Part shown: positions 9,387-20,700 of the stretch, piece by piece
Layout of the letters: the number at the start of each line of letters is the position of its first letter
Position numbering within the stretch: position 1 is the first letter of the stretch
Source of the DNA: Rhabdophis nuchalis
Taxonomy: Eukaryota; Chordata; Lepidosauria; Squamata; Natricidae
Assembly (NCBI GenBank): GCA_039707465.1
Contig: CM077652.1
Coordinates: 37,647,118 to 37,711,117, forward strand
Direction of reading: 5' to 3'
DNA: 64,000 bases
Made by a program: the position numbers and the translations under genes
The notes under the pieces: generated by a model
What the model was told of the DNA's origin: nothing
Seen by the model: only the letters and a program-made list of their open reading frames with translations
The model's database searches: none

Positions 9387-9686
9387 CAGTGGTGGGCTCT
9401 GGATCCTGTTGGAACCGGTATGGTGCAACAGGGCTGGGCGTCCACCACATGAACATGCGCATGTGTGTTTACTGCCTGCGATGCTCCTCGATGCTCCAGC
9501 TGCTTGGCGGAGTGTTGTGCAGGCGCCGTACGCTCTGTACGCAGAAGCCCCAAACGGCTCAAATACAGGTAAGGAGCTTGGGTAGGCGGGCGGGCCCTCC
9601 GGGGCACCATACCAGAACGGTACCTGGTGCTCCCAGCAAGCACTGGTATGCCTGTCCCGGGACGTACCTGTCCTAACCCACCACTG
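9387..9686. mobile_element. Non-autonomous hAT-type element (300 bp)
   Basis: The ends are CAGTGGTGGG and its exact inverse CCCACCACTG. The flanking 8-mers GTCTGAGC (9379-9386) and GTCGGAGT (9687-9694) agree at 6 of 8 positions, an aged 8-bp duplication. No transposase frame is present. The ends and the 8-bp duplication define hAT. Confidence 0.75.
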
Positions 9687-9939
9687 GTCGGAGTTCCTTT
9701 CAGGGCTGCAGCCTCTTTCACTTCTTTAATTGATGCCTCTTCGTGGATGAGGATGAAGTCCATCATAGCAGGCCTCCTGGTTCCTCCTTTTCCATCTTCT
9801 GACAAACAGTCAGCAAACCAGAGCAGACCCCTGTCTCCTGGCAGAATTGGATGTCAGAGTGGTTGAAATTGTCGCTGACGGTCAGAATAACCTCTGTAGT
9901 TCATTCCTCTGCAATAATAAATTCCCACAATGGTATATC

Positions 9940-10205
9940 ACTTTTGTTTCTCCCTGTAAAAGTACAAGAAAGGAAAACCAAGTAAAAGCAAAATAGTAAA
10001 GAAAGAAAAAGATTCTCACACCTAGTGGCTTCCCATCATCTTTACAGCCGTTATAAGTGCAATTATAAATTTACCTCTTGCTCTACAGTTACAACATAAG
10101 TCTTCTTTCTATAATCCATCCTGTCTAATCATCAAAACTATAAATCATCATTTTTCTGTTTTACACAAAAAGTCTGTCAGGGGTTTCCAGTCAGCAATAA
10201 TCGTA
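9940..10205 (-). mobile_element. L1 LINE 3' UTR fragment
   Basis: It shares a segment (CTTTCTATAATC-ATCCTGTCTAATCATCAAA and a following ACAAAAAGTC) with 24600-24690. Both copies are AT-rich and read as an L1 3' UTR on the minus strand. The L1 name comes from recognition of the 3' UTR pattern. Confidence 0.5.
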
Positions 10206-10693
10206 GATATTTCATTCTGACTGAAGACGTTCTCAGGAGAATTTCCATCTTCCAGAGCCTTCCTTCATGCAGATTGCCTCCTCCCTTCCCACTGAGTTTC
10301 CTCTTTTCAGCGGTTTTGGCCTTCTAGGACTCTGTTCCAATCCGAAGTCCTCACACCTGTGGCATCCTGTGTGTTGGATTCTCCTTGCTTGGCTTCCCTC
10401 TTCTGTGTCTTGATGTGGAGTCATCTGTATTCCTTTCCCCCTGGTGCTTCCTCCTTCCCCCTGCATTATTGCCTCCAGCCTTTCAGGGGTTGCTTGATTC
10501 TGGATTTTGAGCCAGCCCACCTTTTGCTCTAGCTTGGGACCCTCCTGGTGAGATTGGCAAGATGCCCGCCAAGCACATCCTTCCAATCTGTGTGAGACCC
10601 CTCCCTCTGCTTGCAGATAATGGAGTTCATAGCCAAGGAGCCCTAATCCTTCTTGGGAGCACCATCTGTAGAGCCAATTCTTTTCACTTAGAC

Positions 10694-10919
10694 CAGGGGT
10701 AGTCAACCTTTTTATACCTACCACCCACTTTTGTATCTCTGTTAGTAGTAAAATTTTCTAACCGCCCACCGGTTCCACAGTAAGGGTGATTTATAAAGTA
10801 GGGAAGTCAATTAAATTAAAAAAAGGAAAGTGCTTCAGTATCGGACAAAACCCCCACCGCCCACCATGAAAGCTGGAACGCCCACTAGGGGGCGGTAGGG
10901 ACCAGGTTGGCCACCACTG
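10694..10919. mobile_element. Non-autonomous hAT element (226 bp) with perfect target duplication
   Basis: The terminal inverted repeats are CAGGGGTAGTCAACC and GGTTGGCCACCACTG (12 of 15 complementary). Perfect 8-bp duplications ACTTAGAC flank it at 10686-10693 and 10920-10927. It has no coding capacity and depends on a hAT transposase supplied elsewhere. Confidence 0.92.
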
Positions 10920-10929
10920 ACTTAGACCC

Positions 10930-12010
10930 TGACCTCAACGCGTGAAAACGTCACTTGGGGTTGGCAAGACCTCCGGCTGCCCGTAGGGCCTCATAATTTC
11001 TGGAGGTCTTCAAGGTGTGTTCTGGAAGCACAGCTCATCCCCACCTGCAATGGGTAGGAAAGGGTAATCATTAGTGGATACAAAGCATCTCAGCAGCCTA
11101 TCTGTCCCCTTTTGGATACCTGGAATACAACACACCTCCTGAAAAACTGGCCAGGTGTCCGTGTGGCTCTCTTACACCTCTCAGCTTGACATGGCCCATC
11201 CCAGCAACGATGCCCCTTCCTCCAGAAAGCAGCCTTTAACTCTGGAGGGCCCAGGAGGGCAACTTCCTTCTTCTGTGAGACCGGAGTCTTGTGCTTCTAT
11301 TTCATCGTTGGTTTCCCTTTCAGTGGAATTATTTGGGATGAATATGAAAGCAGGGATTGTTAGTGATTTGTTTGGGAGGGAGTGAAATTGGAATTAAATG
11401 TTAATACTCGGGGAAAAATTGATGAAAAGGGTGTCATAAAAACAATAATGTTGGAAAATGAAAGGACTGCAAGTATACATGGTGTACACAGATAAATGTT
11501 AAAATAAGGAGAGGATTTGCCTTATGGATTAGCTGTACAGCTTGCTTAACATATATATGAAGTCTGAATTTTGGCCTGATAATTGGAAGAATGATGTCAT
11601 TCCCCATTAAAAGGGAAAGTAGCCAAAGCGAATGCAGAACTGTAGGGGATGAGTTTGCAAAGCGAGGAAATTTTACTTTGCATATTGTAGCTTTGGAGTA
11701 AGAAACTAATGCAAAAATAAACCAAATTACCGGTATGTAAAAGTGTAGACTAGAAGATAAAGAAAAATAACATATTGGCCCCATTCTGATTGAAAGACTA
11801 CAGCCACGGCCAGTAAACAAAATATGGACAGAAGCGGAGGTCAGATTTCTGCTCATTGGCAGGACCCCTTTCTCCTCTCCCTAGAAAAGTTATTGTACCT
11901 GTGTTGACTTAGGGATGATAAAAGGAAGAGGCTTCACTTATGGGCATGCATGGAGAACGGCAGACTGGCTCTTGAGGTCAAGGAGAGCAACGGTAGGATA
12001 CGAGAGTGAA
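10930..12010. other. No gene recognised
   Basis: 11390-11860 is AT-rich and may be remnant LINE sequence, but I could not tie it to a family. Confidence 0.4.
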
Positions 12011-12012
12011 CA

Positions 12013-12395
12013 CAGGTAGTCCTTGACTTACGACCACAATCGAGCCCAACATTTATGTTGCTAAGGGAGAAATTATTTAAGTGGGTTTTGCCCTGCTTTA
12101 CGGTTTTTCTTGCCACATTTGTTAAGTGAGTCACAGCATTTGTTAAATTAGCAACCTGGTTGTTAAGTGAATGTGGCTTCCCCATCGACTTTGCTTGTCA
12201 GAAGGTGATCACATGACCCCGGGACACTGCGACCGTCATAAATGTGAGTCAGCTGTCAAGGATCCAAATGTAAATTAAGTGACTGTGGGAATACTGCAAA
12301 GGTCATAAGTGTGAAAAATGGTCATGTCACTTTTTTTCAGTGCCTATAACTTCAAATGGTCACTAAGCAAACTGTTGTAAGTCAAGGACTGCCAG
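12013..12395. mobile_element. Terminal-inverted-repeat element (MITE), 383 bp
   Basis: The ends are inverted repeats that share AGTCCTTGACTTAC. The interior repeats the motif TTGTTAAGTGA several times. I recognise the sequence type as a common squamate MITE. A TA target site is expected for the Tc1/mariner type, but the flanks here do not show it clearly, so the superfamily is uncertain. Confidence 0.65.
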
Positions 12396-12977
12396 TGGAG
12401 TGTTTGGGAAGGGGTTCAGCGCGCAGCAGCAGGGGGGAAGGGAAGGGGGCGTGATGCCTACTTGGGGGTTCAGTGGAGGGATCAATAGAGACGCCTGTGG
12501 GGACCTTAGAGGCGGGTTGGGGGGAGGTGTGAATGTTCCTCTATTTTCCAATGCAGAGAGAGCCATGTTTGTGTTGCAAAAAATATGAGATAGGATGCAA
12601 TAAATAGGATGGATCTGGAAATAAAAGCTGCATTGTGCACAGAGACAATGGATTGGATGACGGGAAGTTATTCATCAGCAGGAAAAATCTAAAGCAGTTA
12701 GATGAATTTGTACTTTGGCAGAATGTTTACTAAAGACAGGAAAATGGGTGGAGAGAAATCTGGGCAGAGAAAGAGAGACGCTTGCAAGGGAGTGGAAGGC
12801 TGTGAGGATGGGGGTGGTAAGACAAGAACGGATGAGGACGGAATACAGAAAAAGAGGGTTTAGTGCAAACAAAGTACACTGCAGTGGTTTGGCCGTACAC
12901 AGAGAATGAATTAGGATCAGGGTAAAAATAAATAGACAGTAGAAGAGTGGATGGGTTGAGAGGAAGACGGAGGCTGA

Positions 12978-13172
12978 GAATAGCAATAGCCCTTAGTTTT
13001 ATACAACGCTTCACAGGGCTTCCCAGCCCACTCTAAGCGGTTTACAGAGTCAGCCTCTTGCCCCCAACAATCTGGGTCCTCATTTTACCCACCTCGGAAG
13101 GATGGGTCAGGATTGAACTCTTGGTTGTGGGCAGAGTTAGCCTGCAATACTGCATTCTAACCACTGTGCACC
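12978..13172 (-). mobile_element. tRNA-derived SINE, copy 1
   Basis: On the minus strand the head reads TGCACAGTGGTTAG, an A-box-like sequence, near 13170. The tail is GCTATTGCTATT at the low-coordinate end. It shares ACCGCTTAGAGTGGG-type sequence with copies at 13233 and 33926. The B-box region is diverged and partly deleted. Confidence 0.7.
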
Positions 13173-13174
13173 AT

Positions 13175-13232
13175 GGAAGGAAGGAAGGAAGGAAGGAAGG
13201 AAGGAAGGAAGGAAGGAAGGAAGGAAGGAAGG
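13175..13232. repeat. GGAA tetranucleotide microsatellite
   Basis: About 14 units of GGAA lie exactly between the head of one SINE and the tail of the next. The array probably grew from the A-rich/tail junction of the right SINE. Confidence 0.95.
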
Positions 13233-13462
13233 GCAATAGCTCTTAGACTTATATACCGCTTCACAGTGCTTTTACAGCCCTCTCTAAGTGGTTTACAGAG
13301 TCAGTCTCTTGCTTCCAACCATCTGAATCCTCATTTTTCCCTCCTCAGAATGACAGGAGGCTGAGTCAACCTTGAGCCTGGTGAGAATTGAACTGCCAAA
13401 TTGCAGGCAGCCGGTAATCAGCAGAAGTCGCCCTGCAGTGCTGCACTCTCACCACTGTGCTC
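13233..13462 (-). mobile_element. tRNA-derived SINE, copy 2
   Basis: Same family and orientation as the copy at 12978. The minus-strand head is AGCACAGTGGTGAG, the B-box region is near 13390 (plus-strand GAGAATTGAACT), and the tail AGCTATTGCC adjoins the GGAA array. It is more complete than copy 1. Confidence 0.75.
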
Positions 13463-13469
13463 TGAAATT

Positions 13470-14260
13470 AAATTAAAGGAAATTGAAAGAACAAAAGGCA
13501 GTGAATGAACTGATGTAGAGTATGAAGGTGGTCCCAGTAAGGATGGGATGAGAACAGGTATCGTGAATGGTTTAGCTCATGTTTCCTTTTATTTTCTTCT
13601 CACATGCTGTCAGACCAGCCTCAACTTAAACCTTTAAGTAAGAACGATCCTTGACTCCATTCGTTGAGAAAGGTATCGTTTACTGAAGATGACGTGAAAT
13701 ACAGTAGCGCAAAGTCAGAACTGAAACAGGTGCACCAAACTCACAGAGTAACTTTCCCTCCCTTAGGGGCATCCCCCTGCTGAGCCCCTTTGGCCAGTCA
13801 AATCCCAAGAGGTTGTTTCTGGAAGGGTTGCTTCACGGGTAGGTGGGTCTGTTCTCAGCCATGTGACCTCAAAGTTGCTCCTCCGGCAGATGCTTCTCTT
13901 GGTTACCCCTGAATCCTCCCCCCCCCCCCCCGAGAGCATGGCAGACTGGCACCAAGTGACGGTAGAGAGTGAGCTTGAGGTGGCAGTTCTGAGAGAGGCT
14001 TACGTAGGTTTGTTATTTGATTCACTTTGCATATTGTTGCTTACCCCAAAAAGGAACCGGCTGATGAGAACAGCTGTGGGTCTCTGTCCCATCCGGAGAG
14101 CATCTTTGTGGGTGTTGCTCCAGCCGTCCGAACTCAAGGTAACAACCTCCCGGTCTTCATGATTTGTGCATTTCTTCTTTCTGTGTTGCAGGTCTCTGAG
14201 CGACCTCTTCCCTTGGGTGGGTGGGGTCTTGGTTAGAATGACTCAGCCTCCTCGTGCCCT
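13470..14260. other. No gene recognised
   Basis: It contains a 14-base C-run at 13918-13931. Short frames lack support. Confidence 0.4.
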
Positions 14261-14264
14261 GAAG

Positions 14265-14766
14265 CAGAGGTGTCATTTCCCCCCCTTTTTTAATGGGGTG
14301 CGCATGCCAATCCTAGAGAGGTCCCAGAAATGGACCGTTGTTTGCAAAAACAGAGGCGTTTTTGCCTTCCCCCAGAAGCACTCTGCAGGCTTCAGCAGGA
14401 CTGAGGGAAGGCAAAAATGCCTCTGTTTTTGTGGAAAACAGCCTGTTTTTTGCCCATTTTTCACAAAAATGGGGGCATTTTTGCCTTCTCCCAGCCCTGC
14501 CGAAGCCTGCAGAGTGTTCCTGGGGGATTGGGGGAGGGCAAACACTTTTTTTTTCTTACTGGGTAGTTTGCAGGAGCTCCCTTAGCTCTGGCAAGGCTGC
14601 AGCCCCCCCCAAAACTTTTCCCCACTCTTTTGGTGGGCATGGCTTGGTGAGGGGGTCATGTGACGGAGTGTGTGTGAGTGATGTTAAGCTGGCCACGCCC
14701 ACTCAATCACATGGAAACACCCCCCCCCCCCCCAAATCTAGTAAAAAAAATTGGAACCCTCCACTG
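14265..14766. mobile_element. Non-autonomous hAT-like element (502 bp)
   Basis: It begins CAGAGGTG and ends CCCTCCACTG. Flanking 8-mers CCCTGAAG (14257-14264) and CCCTGATG (14767-14774) agree at 7 of 8 positions. The interior has diverged inverted and direct repeats of a GGCAAAAATGCCTCTG-type motif and two long C-runs. Terminal repeats are imperfect, so the family is less certain than the duplication. Confidence 0.7.
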
Positions 14767-15337
14767 CCCTGATGGGTGTCTTCTCAGCCATGTGGACAGG
14801 AGACTTTGTGATGTTTCTTCAGTTGATTTGTTTTTATTCCAGGTTACTGTCTCTTTGTTCACATGACAGGGCTTGCCTTCTAGATTAAGTCTTCCTGGCC
14901 TGCATGCTGTGTCCAGAACTCTGCGACTAAATAATGGCTATAATTAGTACCAAGAATGGTATGGAAGGGAGCACAGCCATTCATCCTGAGGATGGAACCA
15001 GCCAAAGTAAATAAGTCCATGTAATTACCTTTCCTTGGTTTCTTTGGTATTACTGAGGAGGGGTGAAATTGGGGAGGAAACTCTGAATGTCTGTTTTAAC
15101 TTCTTTAAGCTGCTTTTAAAGAAGAAAACGATCATATTTTAATCAGGAAGAAGGATCCTAAAGTTCACTTGAGAATCGCTGCAGACCAGAGAAGCAGACG
15201 GTTCTCCGTGGGGCCCCTCCTGGTTGAAGCCTTTCTCTTAGTGGGGCTTGGTCAAACTGTTAGGATTTGGTGCTTTTGCCCCTCCTCACCTGAGCATATT
15301 CAGAGATCTCTCAATGGGGAGGGGGAGGAGGGGGGGA

Positions 15338-15417
15338 GTCCTTGGGGCTCACTGAGCTTAGTGGTTCTCTTGCAGGTGTTTCATGACCCACAGGAGGTAA
15401 CATCATCCGTGCCAGTA
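15338..15417 (+). repeat. Half copy of a foldback element
   Basis: AGTCCTTGGGGCTCACTGAG, then a GCAGGTGTTTCATGACCC-like stretch, matches the left arm of the foldback at 44064-44213. Only one arm is present. Confidence 0.55.
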
Positions 15418-15419
15418 TT

Positions 15420-17550
15420 GGCATGTTGTATGGATGGAGTGTATTTTGTTCCCTGGGCTTCCTTTGTCTTCGGACTTTCTTAGCAGACTTGTTAATTTCT
15501 CTCCCATTCCTATGCTACAAGAGCAGTGGAATAAAATTATAATACTTGGTTATATTTTGAACTGTATATTTCATTAAACTTTTAAGAAGTTTTAGAATAG
15601 AAACTGTATTTTTGTACTGTATTTCTACAATGGTGTCGTCTTATTCATCTTACAATGGGGAGGGTCTCCTCATAATAAGAGGGGAGACAAGCAGGGTGTG
15701 CAACTTGCAAGGGATTTCAAACCTTTCACCTGGTTTCATAAGCCTCCCTCAGGTGATCAGCTGAGTCTCCTGGCCTTTCCTGGCCATGGAGGAAGGAAGA
15801 GAAATAAAGAGGAGGGGGAGAGAAAGCGGCGGGCCTCACTTACGTCCCCTCACTCTCGCCTCTGGATTTGCCCATTTCCTCGGTCCCTCCCTGATGCCAT
15901 CTGGCATACCTGGCAGGTGCTTTTCAATGCTGGGAATTCCCAGCGATGGCCGGGCTGGTTGGAGCATTCTGGGCATTGGGGACCACCTACTTGGAGGGCG
16001 CCCAGATGGAGAGCAGGAATGCGGCCAGATGTTTTGGGGGGAGACTGGTAACCACCGTTAACAGTGGCTTTTTTGCACCTGTCCCCATCCTACAGTCGAC
16101 TGTTTCCTTTCGAGGGACAATATAGAGAAGTTCCCTGAGGCCCCCTCCCCCCCCCCCGACTGCCAGCAAAGCAACCCGTCCCCTTCCAGAGCCCTGGGAC
16201 TCCGATGCTGGTTGTTCCCCTGCGGAAAAGGTGGGGACAGGGCTCCGTGTTATGCTGCATCATTACTCATTGCAGGGAGGTGGTGCCTGCCCTTGTTTAA
16301 CGAGCTGAACTGTGCAACCTGAGCTGAAAGCTTATTTGCGCTGATTCGGGCCTGATGCTTTATTGCTCCTAATTGTACTGATGACGTTAGAGCAAATGTT
16401 GCTAGGCCTTCCGTTACAGATGCTTAAAGCTTTACACCAAGACTTGGCCTGCACGGCACACCCTGTTTTTCTGGAAGCACAAAGGAGGGTTTTTGCTTGC
16501 AATGAGGCTCCTCCACATTGTCTTAGAATCCCAGGAAGGCCCCCTGAAGCCGTGGGGGTCAGGGCAAGGACCCCAAAGAAGGCACCCCTGACCACCTGAG
16601 TGACCTTCCTCCCATGAAGAAGCTCAACCGGAATCAGACCTTGAGTTCTGGGGTCTGGGAACAGGATCGTGTCCTCCCCAGTGAGGTTGAAGTTCATGTC
16701 AACTGTCCAACTAGCGAACCCAAAGCAAGGAAACACTCTCGGGAGATTTGAATTCCCAAAAGTAAAACTTTATTGGATACACCATATTGGTACTGAAGAA
16801 ACAAAACCAGCGCTGGTTTTCCTGTGCAAATGCTTTTCCTAGTTAAACAAGAGCTTCCTCTTCTCCCCATCCCTGGGTGATCACATTGTCCAATTGGATA
16901 ATGAGATGTCCTTTTGCAGTCCATCTCTTTTTCCAACACCTGCAGCAGCAACCTTGATGGTTTCCATGCTCCCACACTTTCCCCATACCATTCCCCCCTC
17001 CCCTCCCCCCAGTTCGTTGGCAAATTGAAAAACATGAAGGTTTGAAAGAACAAAGCGGTTCAATTCTTGATGGTTAAGTTTTGTGATGCTGCATTTTTAT
17101 TCGCAACCCACAATTAGCGGTGTGCTTGTTCTTTAAAGGGTCCAAAATGATGCCCAGTCAAGTGTCCGCAGAAGGACCTGAAGCTGGGGATCAACTTGAC
17201 AAAATCTGCCTCTTGTTGATTACATTCCTATCCAGCCTCTCCTCCAGAGCTTCACAATGGCCTCTGGGGCACCCCTCCCCCAGCTTCTCCCCACAGTCCC
17301 CACTGGGGAAGGGATGCCCCAAAGGCGCCTCTCCCAAGGTGATTCCAGGGCTTGAACCCAGCTGCCCCTCATCTGCTGCCCCAGGGCAGGCCAGCCCTCC
17401 CTCCCCATGCAAGGCAGTCCAGGGGGAGAGACCTTCTGGAGGCCCTTGCTTGTCCAGGGAGCAACAGCTGGATGGTGGGCAGGGGCCGCTTCCCAGAGTT
17501 TGCCGAGGGGCCTCTTGGCTAGCCTGCCATCACAAGGCCTCCAGGCCAGG
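15420..17550. other. No gene recognised
   Basis: The stretch holds AT-rich sequence at 15490-15640, a C-run near 16148, and at about 16758-16920 a possible second copy of the repeat seen at 6316. No coding evidence was found. Confidence 0.4.
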
Positions 17551-17554
17551 GATG

Positions 17555-17780
17555 CCATGAAATGGAGAAGAAATGGAGAAGCAGAGGTGGGGAGGAGTAG
17601 AGAGGGAAGGAAGGAAGAGGAAGGCGGGGAGGGATAGAAAGAGAAGGAGAGAGGGTAGGAAGGGGAAGAGGGAGTAGGGGAGAGGGAAGGGAAGAAGGAA
17701 AGGGAAAGGAGAGGAAGAAGGAAGAAAGTAGGGGAGGGAGGGAGGGAGGGAGGGAGAAAAAGAAGGGAAAGCAGGGTGGT
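17555..17780 (+). repeat. 220-bp polypurine tract
   Basis: Nearly unbroken A/G on the plus strand, with GGAA, GGGA and GGAG variants and a pure GGGA run near 17735-17756. It is not a simple tandem array. Such tracts can form triplex DNA. Confidence 0.85.
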
Positions 17781-17789
17781 GATATTACA

Positions 17790-20700
17790 AACAGGTGAAT
17801 GGGATGGTAAGCAAAGCCACCTCAAATTTATACTTCAACTTTCTATATGGAAAATAAATATGTAAAAGTGATAAATAGCATAAGAATAATAACTATATGG
17901 ATGAATACTTGTAACTGTATGTAAGAGATTAAAAAAGAAAAAAGTTTTTCAGGGAAAGATTGGAATGGATCAGAAGCAGCCTGGAAACCCTTCTGGTTGC
18001 ATCTTTCTGAGCAAGCAGAGAGTCACACTTGTGGTGGACAGCCCTGCTCAGACCACGCTGGACAGTCAGATCTGCACAAGAGCAGCCTTTGGGAGGGGAG
18101 GCTTCATGTTGGCAAGAGGGGAGGGGAGGGGGGGTTGACCAGGCCACCCAGGAGCCCTCCTGGCCTGATAGCTGTGGAGGAACCAGGCTGAGGGACAGAC
18201 CTTCCATCGCTTCATCCTGTCCTGGGCGCAGTTGTAGCCTCGCCGCACCCATTGTGATCTTCTGAGAAGAGCTCCTGCATTCGGAAAGGGGATTCTGGGC
18301 CCCAGGAGCCATTCCGCACGGTGTGACTGAGTGGCATCCAAGCTTGGATGGATGGCCTCAAGGTTCCCCACAAAGGAGCATGGCCCCGAGTGGCCTTGGG
18401 ATAGTCCTGGGGTGGGGGGGGAATGGTTGGAGGGTCAGGGAGAGGCCTCCCCCGCCTGTTTGGGTGCCAAAGAGGGAAGGGTTTGCGCTTGCAAGGAGGG
18501 AGGGGAGCTGGCATGCCTAGGGGTGGGCAGGCTGGCACGCAGCCCCTCTGCCCCCCCCCCCCCCGTCACACGGCACAAAGGCTTTTGCAGGCGGAAGACG
18601 TGGCCGACCAGGCTGTAGGTTTGTGAAACGAAGGTTGTTCAGAAACGCAAACCACAAAGAGTCTCTTTTGTGTGAGCACTTTTATTGCTTGACTCCTTGG
18701 GACTTAATGAATTCGCCGGCTGTTAGAGTAATGCATGTTTTTGTGCGGTAATGAATATTTGTGCTGCCCGTGAAAATGGAGGCCCTGCGTGGCCGTGAGT
18801 CAGGGATTGAGGGACAGGTTGAGTTGGAAAGGACTTGCCCATTAACTGAGCCCCCAGGGTGGCCAGCAGCCTCCGCCCAGGTTAGCCTCCTGCCAGGCAG
18901 GGGGCGGGAGGCAAGAGCTTTGCAGCTGCTGAACATCTTGGCCACGGCAGGACTTTTGTGCGGAGTCCCAGAGTGGCAGTTGTGCTCTGGTGCTTGTCAC
19001 AGGCCAAGTGGGAGGGCGCAGGAGGGGCTTCCTTGGCACGAGTCGTGTGGTGCTTTTGGCCGACCGAGAGGGTGGAAAGGCGTTTCTTGGCGCTGAAGGG
19101 CTTTCCCTCAGAGCGGCTCCTCTGCTTGGCTGAAGGAGAGCCTCACCCAGGCAGCCATTTTGCCTGGAAGAGAAGCAGGCGGGCCTGAGGGGCAAGGAGG
19201 GCGGAAGAGGATCAGGGTGGAGAGCCGGGCAGTGATGGTAGCCCCTCTCAAGGCCTGGGCCCTCTTCTGGCAGCCTATTTGAAGAAGGATCCCCACAAAC
19301 TAGAAATGCCACGAATGGAGGCCAGAGAGTCGATCCTCCGAGTAGAGAAGGAAGGAGTTGGGCAGGCTCAGCTTTGGGAAGGGAGGATGGAGGTGGCAGC
19401 TCTGCCCACGACGACAGGCAAGAAAAAGGCAGGAGGACTTTGGTTCATGCCAGGCAGATGAAGGGGCCGGAGGAAGGAGCTCAGGTGGGAAGTAGACCTC
19501 TTGGCTTGGGATGCTGGACTGGGCCCCTGTCCCAAGTGGGGCTTTCCACTGGTTGGGCTCAAGGCCTCTTTCATCCACCTGCACCTGAAGAATGGGGGAT
19601 GGGCCACTGGGGCTCTGGCCGCCCTGCAGCTTCCCTCCAGAGCTGGACTGCGGTGTCTGCTCTTCAGTCTAGCCACGGGGAGACCGTGGTCTTCATCATG
19701 ATGCTGACAGCGATAGTTATGGCTGCCCCACGGGTCTCATCCTTGGGGACTCGGAGCCAATTCTGCGGCTGCTGGGCCCCCCACAGTTGGCCAGGAGAGC
19801 CTCCTCCGGAGGGACCTATATGACAATTTGCCACAGCCAACTCACCACAGCCAACTTGCTGTGCCAACTCACCATGGGACAAAAGTTACATAACATCGTT
19901 AAATAAAGGATGAAATGTGAATGACAAAAATTAAAATATTTATTTTAAATAATTAAATTGAGTGGCTGAATTGTCCTGCAGTGAGTTGTCCCATTCTGCC
20001 TCTAGTGGGCTGCTCCTCTCCTTCTCTCCCTCCTCAGGGGTGCTGGGGAGGCCCCCTCCTGGCACGGGTTCCCCTTTGGGTGGGTGGGATTTCCTCTGGT
20101 GGGGGGGGAGGGAGGGGGCTGCCCTTCTATTGCTTCTCTTCCCACCCTTTTTCCTTTGGGTGGCATTTGATGACGGGATTCCTCCACGATGGCTGCACAA
20201 TCGTCCCCCTCCTGGGCAATTTGAGGAGGGGTCGAGCCAAGGTTTGGGGCTGGTGGAGTCTCTGCTGCCCCCCCCCCCCAACTCCTAGTTCCCCAGAAAT
20301 TCACCCCCTGCCAGGACAAAAGGGATTTGCAGCTGGGAGGGGCTGGCTGGCTCTTGGCTTCTGAACGCCCCTTCCTCCCCTGTAGGTGTAAACATCTTTC
20401 TCCCCCTCTTGTTTCCTCTTCCTAAATGGCAGATTCAATTAGTTCTATTTGCTGCTTTAGTAATAAACCGATTCCCTCGGTGGCCCTAAAACAAGCTTCT
20501 CTCGTTATTGGAGCTCTCTTGCACACTGAGCAGGAAGGCCTTGCAGGCTGGCCGTGCCCCTCGGCTGCCCCACGAGCAGCCCTCCCTGGCAGGCAGGGCA
20601 GCCCTGGAGGGATGGGGAGAAGAGCAGGCCCTGCTGGCGACTTGGGAGATCCCCTCCCCCTGCAGCCTTCAAGGGGGTTCTGGATTTCTTCATCCAGTCA

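Noticed and set aside
9194..9805. 203-codon minus-strand frame
   Set aside because: It reads through the CCT/CTT microsatellite and a hAT element.
11390..11860. 140-codon minus-strand frame as a gene
   Set aside because: AT-rich, no domain, and similar in character to LINE debris.
12013..12395. Clear TA target duplication proving a Tc1/mariner element
   Set aside because: The bases at the two borders differ, so superfamily is left open.
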